Source: Niveispirillum sp. (GTDB lineage Bacteria; Pseudomonadota; Alphaproteobacteria; Azospirillales; Azospirillaceae). From it: a DNA stretch of 46,294 nt. The position numbers were made by a program, and so were the translations under genes. This document shows positions 1 to 8,640 of this stretch, piece by piece. The notes beneath the pieces are model-generated. The model was given only the letters and a program-made list of their open reading frames with translations. It was not told the DNA's origin and searched no databases. Location of the stretch: positions 1-46,294 of the forward strand of contig NZ_JAGOGJ010000006.1 of the NCBI RefSeq assembly GCF_017996735.1. Reading direction: 5' to 3'. Numbering within the stretch: the stretch's first letter is position 1; every line of letters starts with the position of its first letter.

Positions 1-1197
1 AAGGAAAGAAATTATAAGTTTTTTTCTAACAGATTCCACAGCGTCATTGGTTAACAACTGGAGGGCCCGAGCCATTCTCCGTCTTTCCATCCATATATCA
101 ACGGCCAACGCAGCACTATATTTACCTGCACGCCGGATTGCTTCACTGACATAGTCAGAAACGGTGAGCCCTCCTCCAATTTCTCCAAATGCCCCCGAAA
201 AATGGATGACATTTGATAAGGCGCGTCCCGGGACAGGAGCAGAGGCACTACGCAGACCACCCCATAGGGCGGCATTATTCCTTACAGCCAACTCATTGAC
301 ATGCTTCGCTGCGACTGTCTGAACCACGGGGACGCAAGCAACCGGAATATCGAATTTACTCATAATACCCCCAGCAATATTAGCATCCGGAGATGGGTAT
401 ATCGAAATACACCGACCAGACATTTCTCCTTTAAATCCAGATTTAAGAATAAATGAAAGAACACATCTACTATCTCGTCCGCCTGTAATATCGACTACTA
501 CTTTTCTTTCATCACGATGCATCGCAGAGTAAACGGATTCAACATGCCGAGTTACGGATCTACTTGCACTCTCTAATAATTCCTCATAATTTCCGACTTT
601 CACATTGCTAAATTTTATGAATTTCAGAACATGGCTTCCGCGGATTTTACACCCGAACGGAACCAACCTGATCTGCTCCACATGCGTTGAACCAGCAATG
701 TTGCCGCCGAACACCATGTTCTCTATACATGAATCCAGGATGATATTTACATTCTCCCCATTTTTCGCCATGATAAACTGAATATACTGTATGTTGTTTG
801 AAACCAACCACCCTGATCCTATCCGGCTCCAATAGAGTGGGAATTGCCAAAGAGCATCAACAATCATATCGAGACCATCGGGTGTTACAAACCCAACGCA
901 GAAGACCCCACTGTCGGCTGATCTGGGGCCATCGGCGATCAGTTTATCAATGGTCCGACCCATCAATTTATCATCATATTTGGGCAGAAGATTGGAAAAA
1001 TAATTTCCATCTATAGAAAACTGACCGTCCATGATATAGCATTTATCTTGAAACGAATCATAATGGCAGCCAGTCATGCACAATTGGAAACTACCAATTC
1101 GCCTAGCAGACCATTGATCTGGACTTTCAAGGGAAATTGATTTCAGGGACTCCGAAAATTCCAGAATTTCGATTCCGTACCCAACAATAAAGTCCAT
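1..1197 (-). CDS. asparagine-synthetase-like / PP-loop ATP-pyrophosphatase protein, partial
   Basis: Reading down the minus strand from the ATG at 1197, the frame stays open for 399 codons to the window edge, so the C-terminus is missing. A GGAGAGAG ribosome site lies about 5 bases upstream of the start. Around residues 250-265 the protein reads VVVDITGGRDSR followed by a hydrophobic helix. This matches the SGGxDS-type PP-loop that binds ATP in asparagine synthetase B and related N-type ATP pyrophosphatases. The first ~250 residues do not start with the catalytic Cys of a glutaminase domain, so a normal glutamine-dependent AsnB is unlikely. Base composition is clearly more AT-rich than the neighbours, as is common for surface-polysaccharide genes acquired by transfer. 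It lies downstream of the methyltransferase/glycosyltransferase operon and probably modifies the same glycan or a peptide part of it; the substrate is unknown. Confidence 0.72.
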   Translation of the reverse strand, partial: MDFIVGYGIEILEFSESLKSISLESPDQWSARRIGSFQLCMTGCHYDSFQDKCYIMDGQFSIDGNYFSNLLPKYDDKLMGRTIDKLIADGPRSADSGVFCVGFVTPDGLDMIVDALWQFPLYWSRIGSGWLVSNNIQYIQFIMAKNGENVNIILDSCIENMVFGGNIAGSTHVEQIRLVPFGCKIRGSHVLKFIKFSNVKVGNYEELLESASRSVTRHVESVYSAMHRDERKVVVDITGGRDSRCVLSFILKSGFKGEMSGRCISIYPSPDANIAGGIMSKFDIPVACVPVVQTVAAKHVNELAVRNNAALWGGLRSASAPVPGRALSNVIHFSGAFGEIGGGLTVSDYVSEAIRRAGKYSAALAVDIWMERRRMARALQLLTNDAVESVRKKLIISFL

Positions 1198-1292
1198 TTT
1201 TCTCTCTCCACGCTCGTTGGTATATACATTTATGCTTCACACGGTTTCAAAAAACCATTAAACTATAATTATTTAATGATATAGAATCTGTC

Positions 1293-2600
1293 TCATCTAA
1301 CAATACGGGAAAAATCCCACTCTGCTGTATAAGACATACTGGTAGAATTGTCTGCTGGCACCGTAGAATCATCGGAATGTCCGCATTTCTGTATATAGAG
1401 GGAAATGATACCGGTATTCTCGGCCAACATGACGTCAATCACCGGCTCGTAATATCCGAGATCATCATCCCAAATGATCCATTGTTGCTCCGGTCGCACA
1501 ATGTAATGAGGCGGTTCGAGTACATCCGCAAGAAGACGGCCGCCTAGATCACCGCTTCGGTATATGACAATAACCCGACCATCGGGCAAGGCAGCGCACA
1601 CAGGTCGGCTATAAGCCAAATAGAGAGTACCCTTACCATTCAATTCTACTGAGTTTTCAAACTGGCTGACCTGCCTGGTACGCCACGTACCGGTTCTAGC
1701 TGGCCAGAACGCATGGACCTGTCTGGATCCGATCGTAGAGGCCCAGGAGGCAACGCCAAAGGGGCGGCCGTCCGGCAAGCGTGTCGCCCCTGACTGATTG
1801 CACAGTTCCCGACGCCATGGAACAGCGACAACCCGTTCGCTAATGGCGGGCGTCACCGGCGCGAAAAGCTTGACCCCGTCATAGGTCGTGTAGGTGCGAT
1901 CGGCTAAATCCGCTTCCAGATAATCTACACCGATGTTGCACACACGCGTCCGGGCGCCAGCCAGCGACTCAGAACGCCAGACAATAAAAAAACCTATCCT
2001 TCCGTCACGCGGACTGACTGCGGTGCTCAGGTAGGGACCTGCTGGCCAGGCATTCTGGCAGATGCCGCTGACCAGGAGGAAGGATTGCTGGTTCCACGCC
2101 CCGCCAATGTCGTCATATTGCGTGACGCGCCAAGAAGAGCGCGCCGGAACGCCATGCCTTGCCATGAAAAACAATCCCCCACGGCCATCCATGACGAAGG
2201 ACGGATAACTCAGCCGGTCATCGGACGCGAAAGGATCGGCCCCATCAGTATACAATTTCAGCGTGTTTTCGATTTCTTCTACGCGCAGGTAAAGCGGGCG
2301 GCCGACATGGGCGCCACCGGCCACATGGATGCATCCGTCGTTGTCGATACCCAGCGTCAGGCTGTAATGGGCGTCATGAGGAAGCGCCGGGGCATCCGCA
2401 GTGATCATTGCACAGGCTGAAGAACCGATGTCTCGTGCGAAGACCACAACCTTTCCGTCCGCATCATAGTAACATCCGAACTGCCTTCCCTCCCTGGAGA
2501 CCAAACCGAATTGCCTGTATGTCATGCCATTCAAGGCATTTCCCGCCCATGCCGGACCAAGCGGGCATAGGGTAGACGGTGGCAAGACGTTCCTGGTCAT
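1293..2600 (-). CDS. BNR-4 repeat-containing protein (predicted beta-propeller)
   Basis: A 435-residue protein without a clear signal peptide. The segments with LTLGIDNDGCIHVAGGAHV, then LSYPSFVMDGRGGLFFMAR, and later GTLYLAYSRPVCAALPDGRV look like the blades of the BNR_4 family, which is related to sialidase and rhamnogalacturonan-lyase-type propellers. Such proteins bind or cleave polysaccharides, but I cannot identify catalytic residues. The ATG at 2600 overlaps the stop of the methyltransferase gene by 4 bases and has an AAGG ribosome site, so translation is probably coupled. Followed by a 95-base gap before the PP-loop protein. Role in recognising or trimming the glycan made by the neighbours is inference. 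Confidence 0.65.
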   Translation of the reverse strand: MTRNVLPPSTLCPLGPAWAGNALNGMTYRQFGLVSREGRQFGCYYDADGKVVVFARDIGSSACAMITADAPALPHDAHYSLTLGIDNDGCIHVAGGAHVGRPLYLRVEEIENTLKLYTDGADPFASDDRLSYPSFVMDGRGGLFFMARHGVPARSSWRVTQYDDIGGAWNQQSFLLVSGICQNAWPAGPYLSTAVSPRDGRIGFFIVWRSESLAGARTRVCNIGVDYLEADLADRTYTTYDGVKLFAPVTPAISERVVAVPWRRELCNQSGATRLPDGRPFGVASWASTIGSRQVHAFWPARTGTWRTRQVSQFENSVELNGKGTLYLAYSRPVCAALPDGRVIVIYRSGDLGGRLLADVLEPPHYIVRPEQQWIIWDDDLGYYEPVIDVMLAENTGIISLYIQKCGHSDDSTVPADNSTSMSYTAEWDFSRIVR

Positions 2601-3298
2601 GCCGCTACCTTGTTAACAGACTTGGCCCGCATACCCAGCCGAATAGGAAGATCATGCCACAGGCGGGCCTTGGACAGGATGAAGCCGATATCTTCCCGGC
2701 GGGTGACGGGGTCCGTATCCTTGATCATCACACACCATGTATCAGGCAGATAGGCCTTGATCCTGTCAACGATGTCCACGCCATAGACACGATAATGTCC
2801 GTGATCTTTCGGATTGGGATAACCCCAGTCAGCGGTCTTCTGTCTCTCTGCCGGGTTGGGAACAGAGACGAAGGCGAAGCCCCGCGTACTGGTGATCCGG
2901 CATAATTCGGTGAAGGCCGCACGATCATCTTCGACATGTTCGATGACATGATTGCAGACAACGACGTCATAGGCGCCGACAGGCAGGGGAATCTTTTGAA
3001 GGTCGTATGAATTGCGCTTCCCGTATATTGATCGATCGCAACGGCGAAACCATTTCTCGTCGATCGACGGGTCCAAGCTGAACTGCAGGGCAATAAGGTC
3101 CGTGAACAACGAGGTATCCAGACGGTTGAATATCGACCGCAACGCACGGTGCCGTTCAAGTGACCCGCATTTCTCGCATGTCGGGGGAATGCCGTTGAAG
3201 CGCCGCCCGCCGGGACCGTCACGGAACGCCGTCGAGCCGCAAATATTGCAGGCACTCAGGGCTATATTCTTAAGAAACTTGTCCAGTTGCATCGTCAT
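2597..3298 (-). CDS. class I SAM-dependent methyltransferase with N-terminal zinc-ribbon-like motif
   Basis: A 233-residue protein. Residues ~17-45 carry two CxxCGS-type pairs (CNICGS and CEKCGSLERHR), a zinc-knuckle arrangement common at the start of polysaccharide-cluster methyltransferases. Residues ~105-150 hold the methyltransferase core: YDVVVCNHVIEHVEDD, a motif typical of Methyltransf_11, followed by an aspartate/glutamate helix and a FAFVSVPNP strand. The expected reaction is methyl transfer from S-adenosylmethionine to a sugar or other glycan precursor; the exact acceptor cannot be told. Its ATG at 3298 overlaps the stop of the glycosyltransferase gene in an ATGA arrangement, and its stop overlaps the next start, so the three genes form one operon. 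Confidence 0.82.
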   Translation of the reverse strand: MTMQLDKFLKNIALSACNICGSTAFRDGPGGRRFNGIPPTCEKCGSLERHRALRSIFNRLDTSLFTDLIALQFSLDPSIDEKWFRRCDRSIYGKRNSYDLQKIPLPVGAYDVVVCNHVIEHVEDDRAAFTELCRITSTRGFAFVSVPNPAERQKTADWGYPNPKDHGHYRVYGVDIVDRIKAYLPDTWCVMIKDTDPVTRREDIGFILSKARLWHDLPIRLGMRAKSVNKVAA

Positions 3299-6108
3299 AT
3301 CGCTTGGGCCTCCACAGTTTGCCGGGCAGCAAAGGGAACGGGTTCAAAGCTGGTGAAGCGCGGCGGCGGCTCATGCCCGGCCTGAATGATTTCGATCATC
3401 TGCCATACCTGTTCTGGCCATACGGGAACGTTGGATCGTAGGAACCGGAAGCGCTGCCGCCCCGTCCGGCCTTCGGAAAGCATGCGGACACGGTCGAGGA
3501 ATGCCGCATGTGTCGGGGCGATGAATATTCCTGGGTCGTTGCCATGGATGTTGCCCACATCGGTCGTCACCACCGGCCGACCGAGTGCCCGGTACACATA
3601 GATTTTCAGCGGATTCATCGAATCCGTCAGTTCGTTGGCAAGGTGGGGCATGATGGCGATATCGAACCCGGCACCGATCCGTTTCGCCTCTTCATATGGC
3701 ACCGCGCCCGTCATCATCACGTTGCGGATCGCGCCCAGCCCCTGCGCCTCCGCATTGCCACCGGTGGGCCCCACAAGGATGATCCGGTAGTTGGGGTTGG
3801 ACGTGGCGAGCTTGGTGATCAGGTCGATATCGATCCGGTCGCGCAAATTGCCGATATAGCCAATACGCGTCACGTCCTGACCGGGAAAGAAATCAATCAC
3901 GTCTTCCGACGCGACGGCCAGGGGCTCCGCCGCATTCGACACGACATGGATCGGATTGTCGACCAGGCTTGCGAAACGATCGGCAACCCCGGTGCAATTT
4001 GCAAAGACGCTGTGCGCCGCAAACAGAACCTGCCGGTAATTTTCCTGCAACTGCGCCCGGAATGTGGGGGTGGTGGTGAATGAACGTTGATCGTCAATCA
4101 GGTCGGCCACGATATGTTCAAACCGATGGGCCACGGTAACGGCATCAAAATCGAAGGCCACGGGGCAGACCCACAAGATGGCCTCCCGGCTCAGCCCCGC
4201 CGCCTTGAAGTCAGCTTCGAATAATTCGGCGAGATCCTTACGCCGGGGCAGGCCGGCTCCTAGGAAGTTGCGCCCCGCGTCGTCGTAGATTCGGGTGATT
4301 CGGCGGATCGACAATCCGTTGTCCAAGCCCAGCCAGCGCTTGAGGACGTTTTTATACACCAGCGCATCACCGGTCCGCTCGGCAGCAGCCTGCAGTTTCT
4401 GCACGGCCTGCAGGCTGATGGACGCATCATATTGGAACATCCGGCCGACAAAGCCGGATTTCATCATATATTTGATGAGCATATCGGACCGGCGGCCGTA
4501 CAGGCCCGTGTCGTTCTGCTTCCACAGGAACACCATGTCCCGCCCGACACCCTGATTGACAAAGGGCGCCTCGACAGCCGGCAGCAGATTTGCAACGGGC
4601 CGCGGGAGCAGAGCCCGGTCGAGCACCTCCACCATTTCCAGGTCTGGCGATTTCGCCTGACCGATCAGCTCATAGAGCGGTTGGCTGACCGATCCGACCG
4701 AGAAGTGGCAGAGAAATGTGTCACGGATGCTGGCCCTGTCCGGTACCCGGTCCAGCAATTCCCGCATCTGCGCAGACAAGGCGCGCTGGTCCCGGATGGC
4801 GATTCCCGGCAGCCCCTTCAGGTCGCGAAACGGCGGGAGGTCCTCCAGCAGCACAGGCACGCCCATGGCCAACGCGTCGCTCATCTTCGCCGGGGTCTGA
4901 TAGGCAGCGACGGGCGATCCGGCTTCGGACGGCAGACAGACAAGATCAGCACAGGCGATCAATTGCGGTAGTTGGGCAAAGGGCACACCGTCCGCCTGCG
5001 CGATATTCGCCATCATTCCCCGGAGTTCGGTGCGCAAACTCGCGTCATCAATGGGGCCGACAAGGACAAAATGAACCGACGGATCGTTCAATTCGACAAT
5101 CGCCTGGGCAATGCCCAGGACACCCTTATGACGCCGGATCGTGCCGGCAAAGAGCACGATACGATCTGATTCCGAGTAGCCGAGTTGTGCCCGAATTTTC
5201 TTGCGGTCGAACTTGCCGGGGTCGAATACTGTTCTGGAACGGGCATGCCGGATGATGGTCCCGCCGAACCGTTCCTTCAGGGCAATGCTGGAAACGGTCC
5301 GGTTTGGGAACTGATTGATCAGATTCTCAGCGATCTTCGTCGCTGCGGCGCCATGCGCCTCTATCCGCCCCGCCTCCAGCGCCTCCAGCAGACCCGCCGG
5401 GGTCATCTCACCTCCACTATCCTTGAAAAATGCCATCTCGTGGTCATCAATATCCAGAATGACCTTGCAGCCGCTGATTCTGGACAAGCGCCAGCCAAGG
5501 TAAAGGCCAGGCCAGCGGGGTTTGCAGATGTGGACAAGATCGTACCTCTTCTTGCAGAGGGTATCGGCGAACACCACCAGATCCTGAAAGGTGGCAACCG
5601 GTTGCGTGATGGTGGTCAGGTCCGGCTGACCGGCCAACGGCTTCCACAATGCGGTACCGAACTTCGCGAACAAGGGGCCGATCAGGTCGACTTCGCTATA
5701 GAGTGCCTTCAGGCACTCCACCAATACGAAGGCGCGTCCCGCCGGGTTGTGGGCCAGATCCCAGCAGACGACCGCGGCCTTCGCCGCCTTGTTCCACCGC
5801 CGGTCGATGGGGGCTGAATTCTCCGATCCCAAGGTCAGCTTCGCATGCAAGGCAAGCTCTGAATTGCCCAGCACCCGGACCACGATCCGGTGGGTCTTTC
5901 CGTCAACGAACCGGGATGGCTGCACCGGGATAGAAAAGCCACAGGGCCCAACCGCAAACCCCGCAGCGACCACATCGGGGCGTTCCTGGTCAACAACGCC
6001 GGCAGAAACAAATTCCCCGTCGATCTCCAATATCAGATGACGCTGATCGGTCTTCGCAATCCATCCATGAATACAGCCTTCGTGAAAGACATCAATATTC
6101 CCGATCAT
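3295..6108 (-). CDS. two-domain glycosyltransferase (GT4/GT-B type) with N-terminal beta domain
   Basis: 937 residues, first gene of the minus-strand operon. Residues 1-90 form a beta-rich module (GWIAKTDQ, LILEIDGEFV) seen at the start of some large bacterial glycosyltransferases. A first GT-B unit spans about 105-490: DRIVLFAGTIRRHKGVL gives the nucleotide-sugar-binding strand-loop, and EAGSPVAAYQTPAKMSDALAMGVPVL is the GT4 donor-site helix. A second, more divergent unit spans about 540-910 with TRIGYIGNLRDRIDIDLI and PLKIYVYRALGRPVVTT. The second unit keeps the donor-site Lys in PLKIY. Two active units in one chain would add two sugars, as in O-antigen or exopolysaccharide assembly; the sugars are unknown. 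Confidence 0.85.
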   Translation of the reverse strand: MIGNIDVFHEGCIHGWIAKTDQRHLILEIDGEFVSAGVVDQERPDVVAAGFAVGPCGFSIPVQPSRFVDGKTHRIVVRVLGNSELALHAKLTLGSENSAPIDRRWNKAAKAAVVCWDLAHNPAGRAFVLVECLKALYSEVDLIGPLFAKFGTALWKPLAGQPDLTTITQPVATFQDLVVFADTLCKKRYDLVHICKPRWPGLYLGWRLSRISGCKVILDIDDHEMAFFKDSGGEMTPAGLLEALEAGRIEAHGAAATKIAENLINQFPNRTVSSIALKERFGGTIIRHARSRTVFDPGKFDRKKIRAQLGYSESDRIVLFAGTIRRHKGVLGIAQAIVELNDPSVHFVLVGPIDDASLRTELRGMMANIAQADGVPFAQLPQLIACADLVCLPSEAGSPVAAYQTPAKMSDALAMGVPVLLEDLPPFRDLKGLPGIAIRDQRALSAQMRELLDRVPDRASIRDTFLCHFSVGSVSQPLYELIGQAKSPDLEMVEVLDRALLPRPVANLLPAVEAPFVNQGVGRDMVFLWKQNDTGLYGRRSDMLIKYMMKSGFVGRMFQYDASISLQAVQKLQAAAERTGDALVYKNVLKRWLGLDNGLSIRRITRIYDDAGRNFLGAGLPRRKDLAELFEADFKAAGLSREAILWVCPVAFDFDAVTVAHRFEHIVADLIDDQRSFTTTPTFRAQLQENYRQVLFAAHSVFANCTGVADRFASLVDNPIHVVSNAAEPLAVASEDVIDFFPGQDVTRIGYIGNLRDRIDIDLITKLATSNPNYRIILVGPTGGNAEAQGLGAIRNVMMTGAVPYEEAKRIGAGFDIAIMPHLANELTDSMNPLKIYVYRALGRPVVTTDVGNIHGNDPGIFIAPTHAAFLDRVRMLSEGRTGRQRFRFLRSNVPVWPEQVWQMIEIIQAGHEPPPRFTSFEPVPFAARQTVEAQAI

Positions 6109-6167
6109 GACTAATACCCCATCGAATCAACTGGATTCCTTGCAGCTACGATCGCGTCGGAACACTC

Positions 6168-6182
6168 TGATGCAGTGCATCA
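6168..6182. promoter_or_regulatory. palindrome upstream of the glycan operon
   Basis: TGATGCAGTGCATCA is a perfect 7-bp inverted repeat around one central base. It lies 60 bases upstream of the glycosyltransferase start, where an operator would be expected. The binding protein is unknown; chance occurrence is possible. Confidence 0.4.
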
Positions 6183-6503
6183 ACGAACTCTCGACCGGGC
6201 CGTCGAAATCCGTCACCGGAGGCGTATCCAGCAGCGCAGATGGACCTGCGGCTCCTGGTCGCTCCCTTGGGAACGGCTCCCGCCGCCGGGTTTCGCTCAC
6301 GGGCCCGCGCGGGCACAACGACTTGCCGTGTGGTGCGGAAATGCGGCCGCTCCCGCCAAACAGCTTTTCATGTCTCGCCCTTTCGCTTGAAGATTTTTAT
6401 CATGGTCAAATTCTATGCTTTTGCTTGACGCGAAGTGACATAACAGTTCTTCCGCACGGGGGCCGACGGTTCGCTTCTGCGCGCCCTTGTCTCCATCAGG
6501 AAA

Positions 6504-6563
6504 TTACCGTTTCGGTAAGATAATGTAAACCATATCGTTCAGGTGACCTTACTGAATCGGTAA
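6504..6563. promoter_or_regulatory. paired 15-bp operator-like palindromes before the XRE gene
   Basis: TTACCGTTTCGGTAA at 6504-6518 is a perfect inverted repeat; TTACTGAATCGGTAA at 6549-6563 is the same site with one arm mismatch. Both are followed by GAT. Their centres are 45 bp apart. The second ends 15 bases before the XRE start codon, so binding there would block its transcription or initiation. Autoregulation by the adjacent XRE protein is the simplest reading. Confidence 0.65.
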
Positions 6564-6577
6564 GATAGAATTGGCCC

Positions 6578-6994
6578 ATGAGCGCCTTGAGACACATCCG
6601 CGAGCAGCGCGGCCTGACCCAGCAGCAGTTGGGTGACTATATCGGCACGACGAGCGTGACGATCTCACGCTATGAGAAGGAGGATAACCGTCTGACGCTA
6701 CCGGTCCTGCGCCGCTTGGCGAAGGTCCTGCATTGTCGTGTCTCCGACATCATCGGCGAAACCCAACTCGAAGAGCCCTTTCCCGAGATTGAGATGCTGG
6801 CAGCCGTTAGGGCAGTCGGCGGCGCCGAGCGTATACGCGGCGCTGTGCGATCGGTTTGCGAGTTGCTGATCGCCGGTGCGCCGGACCGCGCTCTGATCGC
6901 TTCACGGATGCTGGTCCTGGAACTGGAAATGGCGCTGGCGGTTGCTCAATCGGAGGGGACATCCAACCCCAGCACCACATCCAAGTCGAGTTGA
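6578..6994 (+). CDS. XRE-family helix-turn-helix transcriptional regulator
   Basis: 138 residues. Residues 4-60 are a Cro/C1-type helix-turn-helix: LRHIREQRGLTQQQLGDYIG is helices 1-2, TSVTISRYEKE is the recognition segment, LTLPVLRRLAKVLHCRVSDII the closing helices. The remaining ~75 residues are helical with no known sensor domain. Two near-identical palindromes in its promoter suggest that it represses itself. Its 3' end overlaps the end of a possible small gene on the other strand. Targets other than itself are unknown; the nearby glycan operon and LuxR gene are candidates. Confidence 0.85.
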   Translation: MSALRHIREQRGLTQQQLGDYIGTTSVTISRYEKEDNRLTLPVLRRLAKVLHCRVSDIIGETQLEEPFPEIEMLAAVRAVGGAERIRGAVRSVCELLIAGAPDRALIASRMLVLELEMALAVAQSEGTSNPSTTSKSS

Positions 6995-7239
6995 CGACCC
7001 ATCCAGAAATCCTGGTGGATGACACGATGACCGGTCCTGACCAACGGGGCCCGTACCCGCATGGCAAATCCCCCGGCGAACGCCCCCCAGTCAGGCAATA
7101 GCTCAACCAGCCCGGCATGGCGGATATGGATATAAGATTCAGCAAAGCGATTGCTACGCAGCGCTTGCAGTTCTTTACCAGCGATCCAGACCGTGATTAT
7201 GGATGATGGTCGCCGGAAATCGGGAATAGCATGAAACAT
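6946..7239 (-). CDS. small hypothetical protein, convergent with the XRE gene
   Basis: A 97-residue frame if started at the ATG at 7239, which has GGAG six bases upstream; a GTG at 7254 would add five residues but lacks a ribosome site. The sequence has mixed composition (segments IITVWIAGKELQAL, YIHIRHAGLVELLPDW, VIHQDFWMGRQLDLDV) and looks like a real globular protein rather than a shadow. I recognise no family. Its stop lies 49 bases inside the end of the XRE gene, so the two transcripts would overlap tail to tail. Confidence 0.4.
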   Translation of the reverse strand: MFHAIPDFRRPSSIITVWIAGKELQALRSNRFAESYIHIRHAGLVELLPDWGAFAGGFAMRVRAPLVRTGHRVIHQDFWMGRQLDLDVVLGLDVPSD

Positions 7240-7254
7240 ATAACGCTCCATCAC

Positions 7255-7618
7255 TGTTAAAGAGTGGCGGATGGAGTGGAACGAACCACCTTTACCGGGA
7301 TACCTTTCTAACCGTTCTGGTATATGTTGGAAAGAATGACTAACCCTATATATACCAATACGGAGTTGGACAGCTATTAAAATTCTCTGTCCTGGCGTCT
7401 AGGTCGGTGATCGTTTCAGCCCGCCTTTTGCAAACATAAATATGCGTTACTGATACAGATCGACGGTTCTTACATAAAAGATAAATTCACACGTCTCTAG
7501 AAAGCAGCCATTTGGCTGTCATCCTCGACGCACTCAAGAAGATCGATTGTTTTCTGTCTCCGTTATCTTTGTTGGGGGCAGTTTTGTACGGTATGGACAG
7601 GAGCACAAGGTCATAAAT
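7255..7618. other. AT-richer intergenic region without a gene
   Basis: No coding frame with support. It contains an imperfect inverted repeat, CTTTCTAAC at 7304-7312 against GTTGGAAAG at 7326-7334 (one mismatch, 13-base spacer), which may be a regulator site for the small minus-strand gene. No lux-box consensus is seen. Confidence 0.4.
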
Positions 7619-8407
7619 TCACCTTGACATTCCCCGATTCTGAGCGTCAGAGCGATCGCTGATAGCCCTGATGGAATAGGCCCTGATCAGAGCCTGTCCA
7701 TCGGTACGGGCCCCCAGCTTCTCCGTTGCGGCTCTCAGATATCCGTAGACAGCCTTCTCCGACCGTCCAATGATCTGCGCAATCTCCTTGGGTCCATATC
7801 CACTTAGCTGATGTTCCAGGACGGTTTTTTCCTGGGGGGTCAATCCCACCTCTGCCCGCAGCAGACGGCCATGCAACTCCTCATGGTAGGCCCTGACCAG
7901 CATGTTGACGCCCCACCCGACATTTCGCCAATGGTCATTGATCTTCTCCTGCGTGATGGAAGAGTGGGCGCAGATGCCGATCCCCCCCACCCCGGCACCG
8001 GCGAAACCCGCCAAGGGCAATGTGTGGCCGACACACAACCCCGCTGACTCCGCAAGCCAGCCGTCGCATGCCCGCTCCATCGGGTTCATGATGGCATGAA
8101 TGGCCGGGTCACCCCACAGGATCACTTCCGTTTGCCGGTCACACTGCCAAGCATAGAAATCCTGATCGACAAAGGGCTGGCTGGTCTTCAGATAACGTTC
8201 CATGAAGGAAATCGAAAGTGTCGTGCGGAAGCTGACTTCCCGCGATATCCGTTTCTTGAGGTTTCCCACACCCCACCCGTAAATGTAATTCCCGTATCCC
8301 AGACGATTTAGGGCTGCCTGCATAATTTTATCGGCTTCGACCGCCGTATCGGCGGACCGCAGACGCTTGACATGCTCGCGGGCGACATCATCGTATCGGA
8401 CCGACAT
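7619..8407 (-). CDS. LuxR-family transcriptional regulator (autoinducer-binding-like)
   Basis: 262 residues. The N-terminal ~170 residues resemble the acyl-homoserine-lactone binding domain of LuxR/TraR proteins: YIYGWGVGN, then FMERYLKTSQPFVDQDFYAW, which aligns with the conserved W/Y-P-D signal-pocket region. The C-terminal ~65 residues are a GerE/LuxR helix-turn-helix (LTPQEKTVLEHQLSGYGPKEIAQIIGRSEKAVYGYL). The start at 8407 has GGGAGG six bases upstream. No AHL synthase gene of LuxI type lies in this window, so it may be an orphan (solo) LuxR responding to signals made elsewhere. A 233-base gap without visible features separates it from the divergent RyR-domain gene. Confidence 0.82.
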   Translation of the reverse strand: MSVRYDDVAREHVKRLRSADTAVEADKIMQAALNRLGYGNYIYGWGVGNLKKRISREVSFRTTLSISFMERYLKTSQPFVDQDFYAWQCDRQTEVILWGDPAIHAIMNPMERACDGWLAESAGLCVGHTLPLAGFAGAGVGGIGICAHSSITQEKINDHWRNVGWGVNMLVRAYHEELHGRLLRAEVGLTPQEKTVLEHQLSGYGPKEIAQIIGRSEKAVYGYLRAATEKLGARTDGQALIRAYSIRAISDRSDAQNRGMSR

Positions 8408-8640
8408 ATACGGCCTCCCATGAATGCTCTAATGGACGATAACGGCCGCACAATTCCCCAACAAGCTGAATTCAAGGTGAAACGCCGTAAAAGCCGAACA
8501 TGCGCTCCGGTGTGTTGTGCCCGCTGAGCCAGGGACCAGACCAAGGGTGAACGGTGACCGTCAATGAACAATTCCTTCCACCGCCGTATGGTCGGGTTTA
8601 AACAACCGGCGTCCGGTTTTGCGTCTGGGGAAACAGGCCC

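Larger units (their letters stand above)
6109..6577. other. divergent intergenic region between the glycan operon and the XRE gene
   Basis: No convincing gene. An open frame on the plus strand here has no family resemblance and no good ribosome site. The stretch should hold the promoter of the minus-strand glycan operon near 6110-6180 and that of the XRE gene near 6500-6570; palindromes at both ends are listed separately. Confidence 0.5.

Noticed and set aside
51..850. Short minus-strand frames in the first kilobase
   Set aside because: A single 399-codon frame open from 1197 to the edge explains the region; the short ones lie in other frames.
6107..6523. 138-codon plus-strand frame before the XRE gene
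   Set aside because: No ribosome site, Arg/Ser/Pro-rich composition, and it covers the expected promoter region.
7304..7334. Lux box for the LuxR regulator
   Set aside because: The dyad has a 13-base spacer and does not match the lux-box consensus; kept only as a note on the gap.
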